In this document: positions 8,826-16,286 of the stretch, piece by piece
Numbering within the stretch: the first letter of the stretch is position 1
Layout of the letters: every line of letters begins with the position of its first letter
NCBI RefSeq assembly: GCF_008330945.1
Contig: NZ_CP043488.1
Coordinates: forward strand, 1,426,001-1,490,000
DNA: 64,000 nt
Direction of reading: 5' to 3'
Source of the DNA: Labrys sp. KNU-23
GTDB taxonomy: Bacteria; Pseudomonadota; Alphaproteobacteria; Rhizobiales; Labraceae
Position numbers and translations under genes: made by a program
The notes under the pieces: generated by a model
Seen by the model: the letters and a program-made list of their open reading frames with translations, nothing else
Told to the model about the DNA's origin: nothing
Databases searched by the model: none

Positions 8826-9818
8826 ATGCAGCGGTTCGTCAACAATCCCGACGAAGTCGTCGAAGACACGGTGAAGGGTTTCGTCAAGGCCCATTCCGAT
8901 ATTGTTCGCCTCGCCGACAATCCCCGTGTCATCGCCGCCAGGGATGCCCCTCAGGCCGGCAAGGTGGGTGTCATCACGGGCGGCGGCTCCGGCCACGAGC
9001 CGGCCTTCATTGGCTATACCGGCAAGAACATGCTCGACGCCGTTGCTGTCGGCGAACTGTTTTCCTCCCCCACGGCCAAAAGCTTCTACGATGCCATCCG
9101 TGAGGCGAATGGAGGAAAGGGCGTCGTCTGCCTTTACGGCAATTACGCCGGCGACAACATGAACGTGAAGATGGCGATCAAGCTCGCCGCAAAGGATGGT
9201 ATCGAAGTGGCGACCGTGGTCGCCAATGACGATGTCTGCTCGGCGCCCCAAGACGAGCGCGAAAAACGCCGGGGCGTTGCTGGCGAAATCTTCATGTGGA
9301 AGGTTGGCGGCGCCAAGGCGGCAACGGGCGCCTCGCTCGAGGCCGTTCGCGCGACTGCGCAAAGGGCAATCGACAATTGCCGCTCGATCGGCGTGGGGCT
9401 CGGTCCATGTACCTTGCCTGCCGTCGGCCATCCAAATTTCGAGATCGCCCCAGGCACGATGGAGGTCGGCATTGGCCATCACGGCGAACCAGGCGTCCGC
9501 GTGGAGCCGCTGAAATCCGCGGCCGAGATCGCTCGCGACATGTGCGGGATCGTCCTCGAAGACCACGATCTTCCCGAAGGCACAGAAGTCGCCGTATTGG
9601 TTTCCGGCCTCGGCGCGACACCGCTCAACGAACTCTACATCCTGAACGATACGATCGAATCCGAGATCGTCAAACGCGGCCTGAAAATCCATCGCACCTA
9701 TATCGGCAATTACTTCACCTCTCTGGAAATGATCGGCGCAACCCTGACGGTCATGGCTCTTGACGACGAACTGAAGGAATTGCTCGATACCGACGTGCGC
9801 TGCACTGCAATCTTGTAG
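8826..9818 (+). CDS. dhaK: Dihydroxyacetone/erythrulose kinase subunit DhaK
   Basis: Substrate-binding subunit of a dihydroxyacetone-type kinase, 330 residues, normal length. The motif GGGSGHEP carries His57, YGNYAGDNMN carries Asp110, and GIGHHGEPG carries His219, which aligns with the His that binds the ketose covalently in E. coli DhaK. The Rossmann-like segment VAVLVSGLGATPLNELYIL near the C-terminus is also typical. The DhaL gene follows after 12 bases. No DhaM phosphocarrier gene is in the window, so ATP may be the phosphodonor. Homologues in tetritol pathways (DerK, LerK) phosphorylate erythrulose, which fits the RpiB-like neighbour. Confidence 0.93.
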   Translation: MQRFVNNPDEVVEDTVKGFVKAHSDIVRLADNPRVIAARDAPQAGKVGVITGGGSGHEPAFIGYTGKNMLDAVAVGELFSSPTAKSFYDAIREANGGKGVVCLYGNYAGDNMNVKMAIKLAAKDGIEVATVVANDDVCSAPQDEREKRRGVAGEIFMWKVGGAKAATGASLEAVRATAQRAIDNCRSIGVGLGPCTLPAVGHPNFEIAPGTMEVGIGHHGEPGVRVEPLKSAAEIARDMCGIVLEDHDLPEGTEVAVLVSGLGATPLNELYILNDTIESEIVKRGLKIHRTYIGNYFTSLEMIGATLTVMALDDELKELLDTDVRCTAIL

Positions 9819-9830
9819 AGAGAACGCCCC

Positions 9831-10472
9831 ATGCAAACCCTGAACAATGCGGAAGCCGGCGACATCGTTTTGGCCATGGCAGAACGCATTATCGAAAATC
9901 GGGCCTATCTCAGCGAAATCGACGGCAAGATCGGCGATGGCGATCACGGCGTCAACATGGCGAAAGGCTTCAACCTGGCTGCCGAGCGGCTCAAGGGCAA
10001 GAACGCGTCCCTTTCAGGCTCGCTCGATACGCTTGGCACCGTCCTGATGACCGAAATCGGTGGCTCTATGGGACCGCTCTATGGCGTCATGTTCACGGAA
10101 TTCGCCGAAAAGATCGACGGTGTCGACGTCATCGACGCCGCCGCCTTCAGCCGCATGCTGCATGCGGGCCTTGAAGGCATTCAATCCATCGGCTCAGCCA
10201 AGGTCGGCGACAAGACGCTTCTAGACACATTCGCTCCTGCCCTTGCCGCGTTCGATGACGCGAACAATGCCGGCAGATCCTTTGCCGAAGCTCTGGATGC
10301 GCTCGTCGAAGCAGCGGAAAAGGGGCGAGATTCCACGATAGATCTGGTGGCCAGGATCGGACGCGCCAGCCGTCTGGGTGAGCGTTCCCGCGGCGTCTTG
10401 GACGCCGGAGCAACCTCCTGTGCCATCATTCTGAAGGAATTGTCACTCCGCGCCCGCGAGCAACTGCAATAA
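9831..10472 (+). CDS. dhaL: Dihydroxyacetone/erythrulose kinase subunit DhaL
   Basis: Nucleotide-binding subunit partner of DhaK, 213 residues. The Mg-nucleotide motif IDGKIGDGDHGVNM (residues 30-43) supplies Asp31, Asp36 and Asp38. TEIGGSMGPLYG and VGDKTLLDTFAPA follow as in DhaL, and the C-terminal helix contains SRLGERSRGVLDAGATS. It sits 12 bases behind dhaK and is followed by a strong terminator, so it ends the importer operon. A second DhaL gene lies at 12757. Confidence 0.93.
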   Translation: MQTLNNAEAGDIVLAMAERIIENRAYLSEIDGKIGDGDHGVNMAKGFNLAAERLKGKNASLSGSLDTLGTVLMTEIGGSMGPLYGVMFTEFAEKIDGVDVIDAAAFSRMLHAGLEGIQSIGSAKVGDKTLLDTFAPALAAFDDANNAGRSFAEALDALVEAAEKGRDSTIDLVARIGRASRLGERSRGVLDAGATSCAIILKELSLRAREQLQ

Positions 10473-10495
10473 GGGACGGCCGATTTGCGCAACAT

Positions 10496-10535
10496 GGCGG
10501 CCCCACTTTATGCTTGTAAAGTTGGGCCGCCTTTT
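10496..10535 (+). terminator. Rho-independent terminator after dhaL
   Basis: GGCGGCCCCACTTTA (10496-10510) pairs with TAAAGTTGGGCCGCC (10517-10531) with a single mismatch over 15 positions around a 6-base loop, followed directly by TTTT. It closes the operon 4359-10472 and separates it from the SorC-DhaK fusion gene. Confidence 0.85.
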
Positions 10536-10557
10536 GTCTTGAATTTTCGCAAGACGA

Positions 10558-10572
10558 GACAAAGGCATTGTC
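10558..10572. promoter_or_regulatory. Candidate operator upstream of the SorC-DhaK gene
   Basis: GACAA-AGGCA-TTGTC is an inverted repeat 30 bases before the fusion start. Its arms match the GACAA/TTGTC cores of the operators at 4246-4280. Larger outer arms (TTTTGTCTTG..CAAGAC..GACAAA) flank it. It would allow autoregulation by the SorC part; that is inference. Confidence 0.45.
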
Positions 10573-10602
10573 CTGCAAGCCTTCCCGACCGACGCAGGAG
10601 CG

Positions 10603-12726
10603 ATGGCAAACAAGATGGCGCCGAGTAATAAGACCGCCGTGGCCAAGCCCGGTCAGGCGGAATTGGCCGATGTCATACCGCTGCGATATGGCGACGATCC
10701 CTACGTATGGGCCTGCTGGCTTTATTACGAGGACGGGCGCACACAGGGCGATATCGCCGAGATAATGGGAATCTCACGCGCAACGGTCAACAGCTACCTT
10801 GCTGAAGCGCGCAGCCGTGGAATCGTCAGCATTTCCATCGAACCTTCGCGTCTGAGCTCGCTGGTAATCGCGCAGGAGCTGAAACAGCATTTCGGATTAA
10901 GCGATTGCCTCGTCGTGCCCAATGACGACGGATCACGAACCTTGATCGACCGCCTGGGAGCCGCCGGCGCACAAGCGGTATCGAAACTGCTGAAATCCGG
11001 CGACACGGTCGCCGTCGCATGGGGGCGCACAGTCCTATCCATTGCCGAGAACCTGCATATCTCGAATCTGCAGGACGTGACGGTCGTCCAGGCAACCGGC
11101 GGCACGCGAGCCGGTTTCGCCTACACCCCGGAGCTGTGCGCGGCGGCTGTCGCCAAAGCCACGAATGCCCATCTTATCAACATCACTGCGCCGGCCATCG
11201 TGTCGAATGTGCAGGTCAAATCGGCTTTCTTGGACGAACCGGTCATTGCCGAGCAATTTCAAGCACTGACCCGGGCCAACAAGGCACTTTTCGGCATTTC
11301 CTCCCTTCGGCCGAATTCGACGATCCATACCAGCGGGTTCTTTGAGGACGTCTCGATCCAGGACTATCTGGCCAGAAATGCCGTCGGCGTGATTGCTGGT
11401 CGTTTCATCGACTCCCATGGCCACCCCGTTGCCGGACCTCTGGACGGCAGAACCATCGGCATTTCGCTCGATAGGCTGCGAGATAGCGACATGCGCATTG
11501 CGGTTGCTGGCGGTTTCGACAAGGTGCCGGCAATTCTGGCGGCGCTGAGAGGCGGCTATGTCAGTGTGCTGATCACCGATGCGGCAACCGGGCGTGGCAT
11601 CCTCCATGCCGATGGCGTAACGCAGATCCACAACAAACCTGCCCAACGCCTGCGGCAGGATCCTGAGGCTGCCCCGCCCAGCTACAACCGCACCCATATC
11701 AAGAAATTTCTCAACAACCCCGATGACGTTGTCGATGAAATGCTTGACGGGGTCGTCAAGGCGCACGCCGCTCATATCGCGCCGATCAACGGCTCAAAGC
11801 GTGCCTTGGTTGCGCGCAATGGTCCGCGCGCGGGCAAGGTCGGCCTGGTCATTGGCGGTGGTTCCGGCCACGAACCCTGCTTTCTGGGTTATGTCGGCAA
11901 GGGGCTGGCCGACGCGGTAGCGATCGGCAACGTCTTCTCCTCACCTCCACCCGTTCCAATTCTCGAATGCGCCAAGGCTGCCTCAGGCGGAGCCGGCGTC
12001 CTTTTCGTCTACGGCAACTATGTCGGTGACGTGATGAACTTCGAAATGGCGGCCGAGTTGGCTCAGGAGGCGAACATCCCCACACGGACCGTGCTGACGA
12101 CTGACGATATCTCCTCCTCACCGGTGGAGGATCGCGACGGGCGGCGCGGCGTGGCGGGCAATTTCTTTGTCTTCAAGATCGCCGGCGCCGCCTGCGATCG
12201 CGGGCTGTCGCTCGATGAATGCGAAGCCATTGCGCGCAGAGCCAACAGGCGCACCTATACGATGGGCGTCGCACTGGAACCGTGTTCCCTGCCGCAAACC
12301 CGCCGGCATAATTTCGAGATCGGCCCCGACGAGATGGAAATCGGCATGGGCATTCATGGCGAACGAGGCGTCATCCGCGAGAAGATGATGCAAGCTGACG
12401 AAATCGTCGACCGCATCATGGACAGGGTCTTTTCCGAGATGACGGCCGGGCCGGGCGACAAAGTGGCGGTTCTTGTCAATTCGTTCGGCTCGACCCCCCT
12501 GATGGAACTCTACATCCTGTTCAAGCGCGTGGAGGAGCGCCTCAGCGCCAAGCGGATCAGCATCGCGGCGAACTGGGTCGGCCATTATTGCACGTCGCTC
12601 GACATGAACGGTGCATCCATATCCATCCTGCATCTGGATCAGGAACTATCCGATCTCCTGTCGCATCCCTGCGATACGGCCTTTCTTCGGATCACCGAAA
12701 AAGGGCCGCTACCTGCGGCCCAATGA
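10603..12726 (+). CDS. SorC-family transcriptional regulator fused to a DhaK domain
   Basis: A 707-residue, two-part protein. Residues ~35-75 are a SorC-type helix-turn-helix (EDGRTQGDIAEIMGIS, ATVNSYLAEAR) and ~90-350 a SorC/CggR sugar-binding domain (GDTVAVAWGRTVLSIAEN, VLITDAATGRGIL). From ~362 a complete DhaK begins with NRTHIKKFLNNPDDVV. It keeps GGGSGHEP (His423), YGNYVGDVMNF (Asp476) and GIHGERG (His585, the covalent ketose-binding position). A DhaL gene follows 30 bases later. The DhaK part may still be a kinase subunit, a ligand sensor, or both. In E. coli the separate DhaK and DhaL proteins control DhaR, so a physical link between sensing and regulation is reasonable but unproved. 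The name is also used in automated annotation, so the fusion itself is not unique. Confidence 0.93.
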   Translation: MANKMAPSNKTAVAKPGQAELADVIPLRYGDDPYVWACWLYYEDGRTQGDIAEIMGISRATVNSYLAEARSRGIVSISIEPSRLSSLVIAQELKQHFGLSDCLVVPNDDGSRTLIDRLGAAGAQAVSKLLKSGDTVAVAWGRTVLSIAENLHISNLQDVTVVQATGGTRAGFAYTPELCAAAVAKATNAHLINITAPAIVSNVQVKSAFLDEPVIAEQFQALTRANKALFGISSLRPNSTIHTSGFFEDVSIQDYLARNAVGVIAGRFIDSHGHPVAGPLDGRTIGISLDRLRDSDMRIAVAGGFDKVPAILAALRGGYVSVLITDAATGRGILHADGVTQIHNKPAQRLRQDPEAAPPSYNRTHIKKFLNNPDDVVDEMLDGVVKAHAAHIAPINGSKRALVARNGPRAGKVGLVIGGGSGHEPCFLGYVGKGLADAVAIGNVFSSPPPVPILECAKAASGGAGVLFVYGNYVGDVMNFEMAAELAQEANIPTRTVLTTDDISSSPVEDRDGRRGVAGNFFVFKIAGAACDRGLSLDECEAIARRANRRTYTMGVALEPCSLPQTRRHNFEIGPDEMEIGMGIHGERGVIREKMMQADEIVDRIMDRVFSEMTAGPGDKVAVLVNSFGSTPLMELYILFKRVEERLSAKRISIAANWVGHYCTSLDMNGASISILHLDQELSDLLSHPCDTAFLRITEKGPLPAAQ

Positions 12727-12756
12727 GAATTCCACGCTGTTCGGGAGATCAATGCA

Positions 12757-13410
12757 ATGCCGCAAGCCGCAGCGCGCCGCCTCAGCTGGATGTTCCAGCT
12801 GATTGCCCTGTCGATAAAGGCTGAGAAGGAATATCTGTCCGACCTCGACGGCGCGATCGGCGACGCCGACCACGGGATCAGCATGGCTCTGGGCTTTTCG
12901 GCCGTCAACGGCGCGCTTGCAAAACTCGACCTTGATCGGGCATCGCCCTCCGACGTCTTCGCGGCGGCAGCCTCCGCCTTTCTCGATGCTGTCGGCGCCT
13001 CCACCGGCCCCCTTTATGCAACGGCCTTTCAAAACGCATCCAAGGCCTTGAAAAATCAGCTGTCCCTCGGCCTGCCGGAACAGGCCGCCATCGTCGAAGC
13101 CATTACCAAGGGTATCCAACTGCGCGGCAAAGGGCAGCGCGGGGACAAGACGATGCTCGACACCTGGATTCCGGCCATGGAAATCGCCGTTCATGCCAAT
13201 GCAAATGGCCTGACCACTGGGCAGATGTGGCGCCATATCGTGGAGGCCGGCATGGAAGGCGCACAATCAACGAGGTCCATGGTCGCAACCCGCGGTCGCG
13301 CCGCCCGGCTTGGAGAACGTTCCCTGGGCCATATGGATCCTGGCGCAGCTTCCGCCCTCATCATTCTGCGGGCAATGCAGGAAGCCTTTGCTGGAAGACC
13401 GGAGTCCTAG
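12757..13410 (+). CDS. dhaL: Second DhaL-type kinase subunit
   Basis: Second DhaL paralogue, 217 residues, probable partner of the DhaK domain in the fusion just upstream. The nucleotide/Mg motif LDGAIGDADHGISM (residues 30-43) keeps Asp31, Asp36 and Asp38. GASTGPLYATAF, RGDKTMLDTWIPA and RLGERSLGHMDPGAAS follow the family pattern. Overall it is clearly diverged from the DhaL at 9831. It starts 30 bases after the fusion stop and appears to be the last gene of that unit. Confidence 0.9.
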   Translation: MPQAAARRLSWMFQLIALSIKAEKEYLSDLDGAIGDADHGISMALGFSAVNGALAKLDLDRASPSDVFAAAASAFLDAVGASTGPLYATAFQNASKALKNQLSLGLPEQAAIVEAITKGIQLRGKGQRGDKTMLDTWIPAMEIAVHANANGLTTGQMWRHIVEAGMEGAQSTRSMVATRGRAARLGERSLGHMDPGAASALIILRAMQEAFAGRPES

Positions 13411-14069
13411 CAGGCTGTGTTGCAAATTTTCCAATGCGCGCGAGAGCCGGTGACTAGACACACTTATGGGTAAGGGCCACACGCGCATCGGCACGATCGT
13501 CGGGGAAAGCTTTAGGGATGCGGCGCAAGATCGGCTGGCCGGCTATAAGGAAGGTTGGCAGAAGCGGGCCTCCTCGGGCAGGCCAATGCCGCGAAGACCC
13601 TGACATTTCGCCCCGCTCACCCGGATTATAAGCAGCATCTCAAATAATTTTTGCTTTCATACATCGGAAAATACAAAAATTTCCTAGATACGTTTAAAAT
13701 TTATGCAATTCAGGCATAAATTAAATAATATATATTACCTATTGTTTTAATATAAAGAATTATCCATAGTATAAATTATTCGCCTGTCCAGTACGAGGCC
13801 TCATCTTGCTGCCAACACCATGCACTATTATGAGATTCAATCTTCTCGACAATAGATACACGATATAGCCGATGCTGTACGATCAAAGCGTCCGGCGCAA
13901 TTTCGTCTGGAGGTTCTAGGAGTCGGAGCCGATACCTCTTGTCATCTCCTTCCGGCGAAGAAAGAGGAGCATCCATTTCAGGTGATCATATCGCAGCACG
14001 TGATCGGCTGAGGAGAGTGGTGCATGCAAATTCGGCACATCCGTCTCTGCCAATGTGGGAGAGTGCCGG
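13411..14069. other. Intergenic region with LacI remnant and a very AT-rich stretch
   Basis: Besides the LacI-like remnant at 13466-13603, positions ~13640-13780 are far richer in A+T than their surroundings, with runs such as AATAATATATATTACC. A 66-codon leftward frame (13776-13976) resembles nothing known to me and lacks a convincing ribosome site; it is not called as a gene. The promoter of the AraC gene probably lies in the last 100 bases. Confidence 0.5.
13466..13603 (+). pseudogene. Remnant of a LacI-family regulator (sugar-binding domain piece)
   Basis: The frame beginning LMGKGHTRIGTIVG and continuing DRLAGYKEGW matches the internal LacI-family segment that usually reads H-L-x-x-x-GH-R-R-I-A..RL-x-GY-x-x-A. 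It has no HTH domain, no complete effector domain and ends at TGA after about 46 codons. It looks like a leftover of a former regulator beside the kinase genes. The match is by eye and short. Confidence 0.5.
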
Positions 14070-15035
14070 ATGACATCGCTGTCGTCGGCGCTAAGCACAA
14101 CGGAGACGATATTGGCTTTGAACGAACAGTCCGCCCCGCCGCCCGAGCGGACCTCCCCGCTGGGGCTCGAAAGCTATATCAGCGGCATCACATTGGTCAG
14201 CGGCGACGGGCCGGCATGGAATGACGTCTTCGTACAGGTGTTCTCTCGCAATCGCACTCAGCACCCTTTCCTGGTTCCCGCCATCGCAGAGCCACTCATC
14301 GTCTGGATCATGTCGGGCAGCGCCACCATCGAAGAACGGGATCTTGGCGGTGAATGGGCCTCGAGCCGCGTGAGCGTGGGTGATTTCTTCCTGACGCGGT
14401 CGCCCACTCCCTATGAACTGCGCTGGCAGGCCGACAGCGATCAAACGTTTCAGGTGATGCATCTCTATGTCTCGGTTCGGCTCTTTGAAAAGGTCGCGCA
14501 AGAGATTCTCGGAAAAACTGCCGGCAACATCACCTTGAGGGATGTCTCCGGTGGCAGTGACAGCACGCTCTCGCATATCCTGAGCCTTCTTCATGGAGAA
14601 GTGGTCAGGGAAGGCGGAGGCAGCGAGTTGTTCGTCGAAGGGCTGGCCCAGAGCCTGGCCGTGCACCTGGTGCGACACTACGCGATTGCTGATACCGATA
14701 CGCGTGCCCGAAACGCCTTGCCTGGCTCGAAACTGCGGCGGGCGATTGCCTTCATGGCGGCCCGGCTCGATCAACCATTTGATCTCAACAGCCTGGCCCA
14801 TGCGGTGGGCATGAGCGAGTTCCATTTCAGCCGCCTGTTCAAGAAGGCAACGGGCCTTTCCCCATCGCTCCACTTCATTCGCCAGCGAGTGGCCAAGGCA
14901 CAGCAATTGCTGCAGGAGACGGACGCCAGCATCATCGAGATCGGCATGGCCGTCGGCTACTCCAGCCCCAGTCACTTCGCACAGATCTTCCGCCGTGAGA
15001 CTGGCCTCTCGCCGACCGACTACCGCCGCAGCTAA
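14070..15035 (+). CDS. AraC-family transcriptional regulator
   Basis: Regulator of 321 residues from the ATG at 14070, which has GGGAGAG upstream; a GTG five codons earlier is possible. Residues ~25-190 form a cupin-like AraC-binding domain (AEPLIVWIMSGSATIEERDL). The last ~100 residues form the double HTH: SKLRRAIAFMAARLDQPFDL, LAHAVGMSEFHFSRLFKKAT, and the closing GYSSPSHFAQIFRRETGLSP. It reads towards the SDR gene at 15194, 158 bases downstream on the same strand, which is its most likely target. The ligand is unknown. Confidence 0.92.
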   Translation: MTSLSSALSTTETILALNEQSAPPPERTSPLGLESYISGITLVSGDGPAWNDVFVQVFSRNRTQHPFLVPAIAEPLIVWIMSGSATIEERDLGGEWASSRVSVGDFFLTRSPTPYELRWQADSDQTFQVMHLYVSVRLFEKVAQEILGKTAGNITLRDVSGGSDSTLSHILSLLHGEVVREGGGSELFVEGLAQSLAVHLVRHYAIADTDTRARNALPGSKLRRAIAFMAARLDQPFDLNSLAHAVGMSEFHFSRLFKKATGLSPSLHFIRQRVAKAQQLLQETDASIIEIGMAVGYSSPSHFAQIFRRETGLSPTDYRRS

Positions 15036-15193
15036 GGCGTCAACCCAGCCCCGGTCGGAAACGAGCAAGATCCCGACAGTCGCCGCAAGGCGCCGGGAGA
15101 GGGAAAGGCCCAGGTTTCCTAGCTTTCTCCTTGTCGAACGCGAACGCTCTTCCGCTTTCGGGAACCGGTTCGCAAGCAACAAGGAGATGAGCC

Positions 15194-15943
15194 ATGACGA
15201 ACCTCGATGGAAAAGTGGCGCTGATCACCGGCGCATCAAGCGGCATCGGCGCTGCGACGGCCCTCAAGCTCGCTGGAGCGGGCGTCAAGGTCGGCATCGC
15301 TGCCCGCCGTGCCGATCGCCTCGAAGCTCTGAAAACCGAAATCACCCACGAGGGCGGTGACGCTCTCGTCATCGAGATGGATGTGGTCGATCCGGCCTCC
15401 GTCGAAGCCGGCGTGAAAAAGCTGGTCGATGCCTATGGCTCGATCGACATTCTCTTCAACAATGCGGGGCTGATGCCGCTCTCCGACATCGACCAGTTCA
15501 AGACCGGCGAATGGCACCGCATGGTCGACGTCAACGTCGGGGGCTTGCTCAACACGACGGCGGCGGTGCTGCCACAGATGATCAAGCAGCATTCGGGCCA
15601 CATCTTCAATACGTCCTCGATCGCCGGCCGCAAGGTCTTCAAGGGGCTGTCGGTCTATTGCGCAACCAAGCATGCCGTAACCGCCTTCTCCGACGGCCTG
15701 CGCATGGAGGTCGGGCAAAAGCACAACATCCGCGTCACCTGCATCCAACCCGGCGCGGTCGCCACCGAACTCTATGACCAGATCACGGATGCCGGCTACC
15801 GCCAGCAGATGGACGACCTTGCCAAGCAGATGACCTTCCTGCAGGGAGAAGACATTGCAGGGACAATCCTGTTCGCAGCGCAGGCGCCCGCCCATGTCAA
15901 CGTCGCCGAACTTTTTGTTCTGCCGATCGAGCAAGGCTGGTAA
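15194..15943 (+). CDS. SDR-family oxidoreductase
   Basis: Classical short-chain dehydrogenase, 249 residues, with ribosome site AAGGAGAT eight bases before [11 protein letters not shown] is at 12-19, NNAG at 89-92, and Ser141/142, Tyr155 and Lys159 (YCATK) form the active site. The Arg-Arg in [12 protein letters not shown] after the second strand suggests NADP(H). The C-terminus lacks the DGG ending of polyol SDRs and ends [13 protein letters not shown], as in the clavaldehyde-dehydrogenase/YdfG-like group of NADP-dependent reductases. A perfect 16-base hairpin follows the stop. It is probably controlled by the AraC gene upstream. Confidence 0.9.
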   Translation: MTNLDGKVALITGASSGIGAATALKLAGAGVKVGIAARRADRLEALKTEITHEGGDALVIEMDVVDPASVEAGVKKLVDAYGSIDILFNNAGLMPLSDIDQFKTGEWHRMVDVNVGGLLNTTAAVLPQMIKQHSGHIFNTSSIAGRKVFKGLSVYCATKHAVTAFSDGLRMEVGQKHNIRVTCIQPGAVATELYDQITDAGYRQQMDDLAKQMTFLQGEDIAGTILFAAQAPAHVNVAELFVLPIEQGW

Positions 15944-15944
15944 A

Positions 15945-15979
15945 CGCCGACCTTCCCGTCGAGGACGGGAAGGTCGGCG
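15945..15979. terminator. Perfect 16-base hairpin after the SDR gene
   Basis: CGCCGACCTTCCCGTC (15945-15960) pairs fully with GACGGGAAGGTCGGCG (15964-15979) around a three-base loop, directly behind the stop at 15943. It lacks a T-run, so it may be a processing or stability element or a weak terminator. It also separates the SDR from the decayed flavin reductase gene. Confidence 0.6.
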
Positions 15980-15995
15980 ATCAGAGGATGTCACC

Positions 15996-16240
15996 ATGAA
16001 GCAAGTTCCGGCCTCGCAGGATTATCGCCTGCCCGAGCCGGGTCCGGCCGTGCTCGCGGCGACCAGCCGGAACGGGAAGCCCAACATCATGACGATGGGC
16101 TTCCCCATGATGATCCGGCAGGCTCCCCCTTGATCGGCTGTATCATCGGCCCCGGGGATCATAGCTACAGGGCTCCGAGAGCAACCGGTGAATGCATGTC
16201 ACTATCCCGATGGCCGGCCTTCGTGCCGTCAGTCACAAGA
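15996..16240 (+). pseudogene. Decayed flavin reductase-like gene
   Basis: ATG at 15996 opens 45 codons resembling the N-terminus of flavin reductase (FMN-binding split-barrel) proteins: GPAVLAATSRNGKPNIMTMG followed by a stop at 16131-16133. In another frame from 16130 the protein continues as LIGCIIGPGDHSYRA and ATGEC, exactly the next family segment. A further frame change after GEC gives VTIPMAGL. So at least two frameshifts separate recognisable pieces, and only about a third of the usual ~190 residues remains. Confidence 0.75.
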
Positions 16241-16286
16241 AGGAAAAGGAAGATGCGTGGGGCTCAGCCCACGTATCTCGCATCCC

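Noticed and set aside
8760..9947. Long open frame on the minus strand over the DhaK gene
   Set aside because: It is antisense to a complete DhaK with all motifs; high GC third positions create such shadow frames. The same holds for long antisense frames over the receptor genes, UreC and the importers.
13776..13976. 66-codon leftward frame before the AraC gene
   Set aside because: No ribosome site, no family resemblance, ends in the AT-rich block; not supported as a gene.
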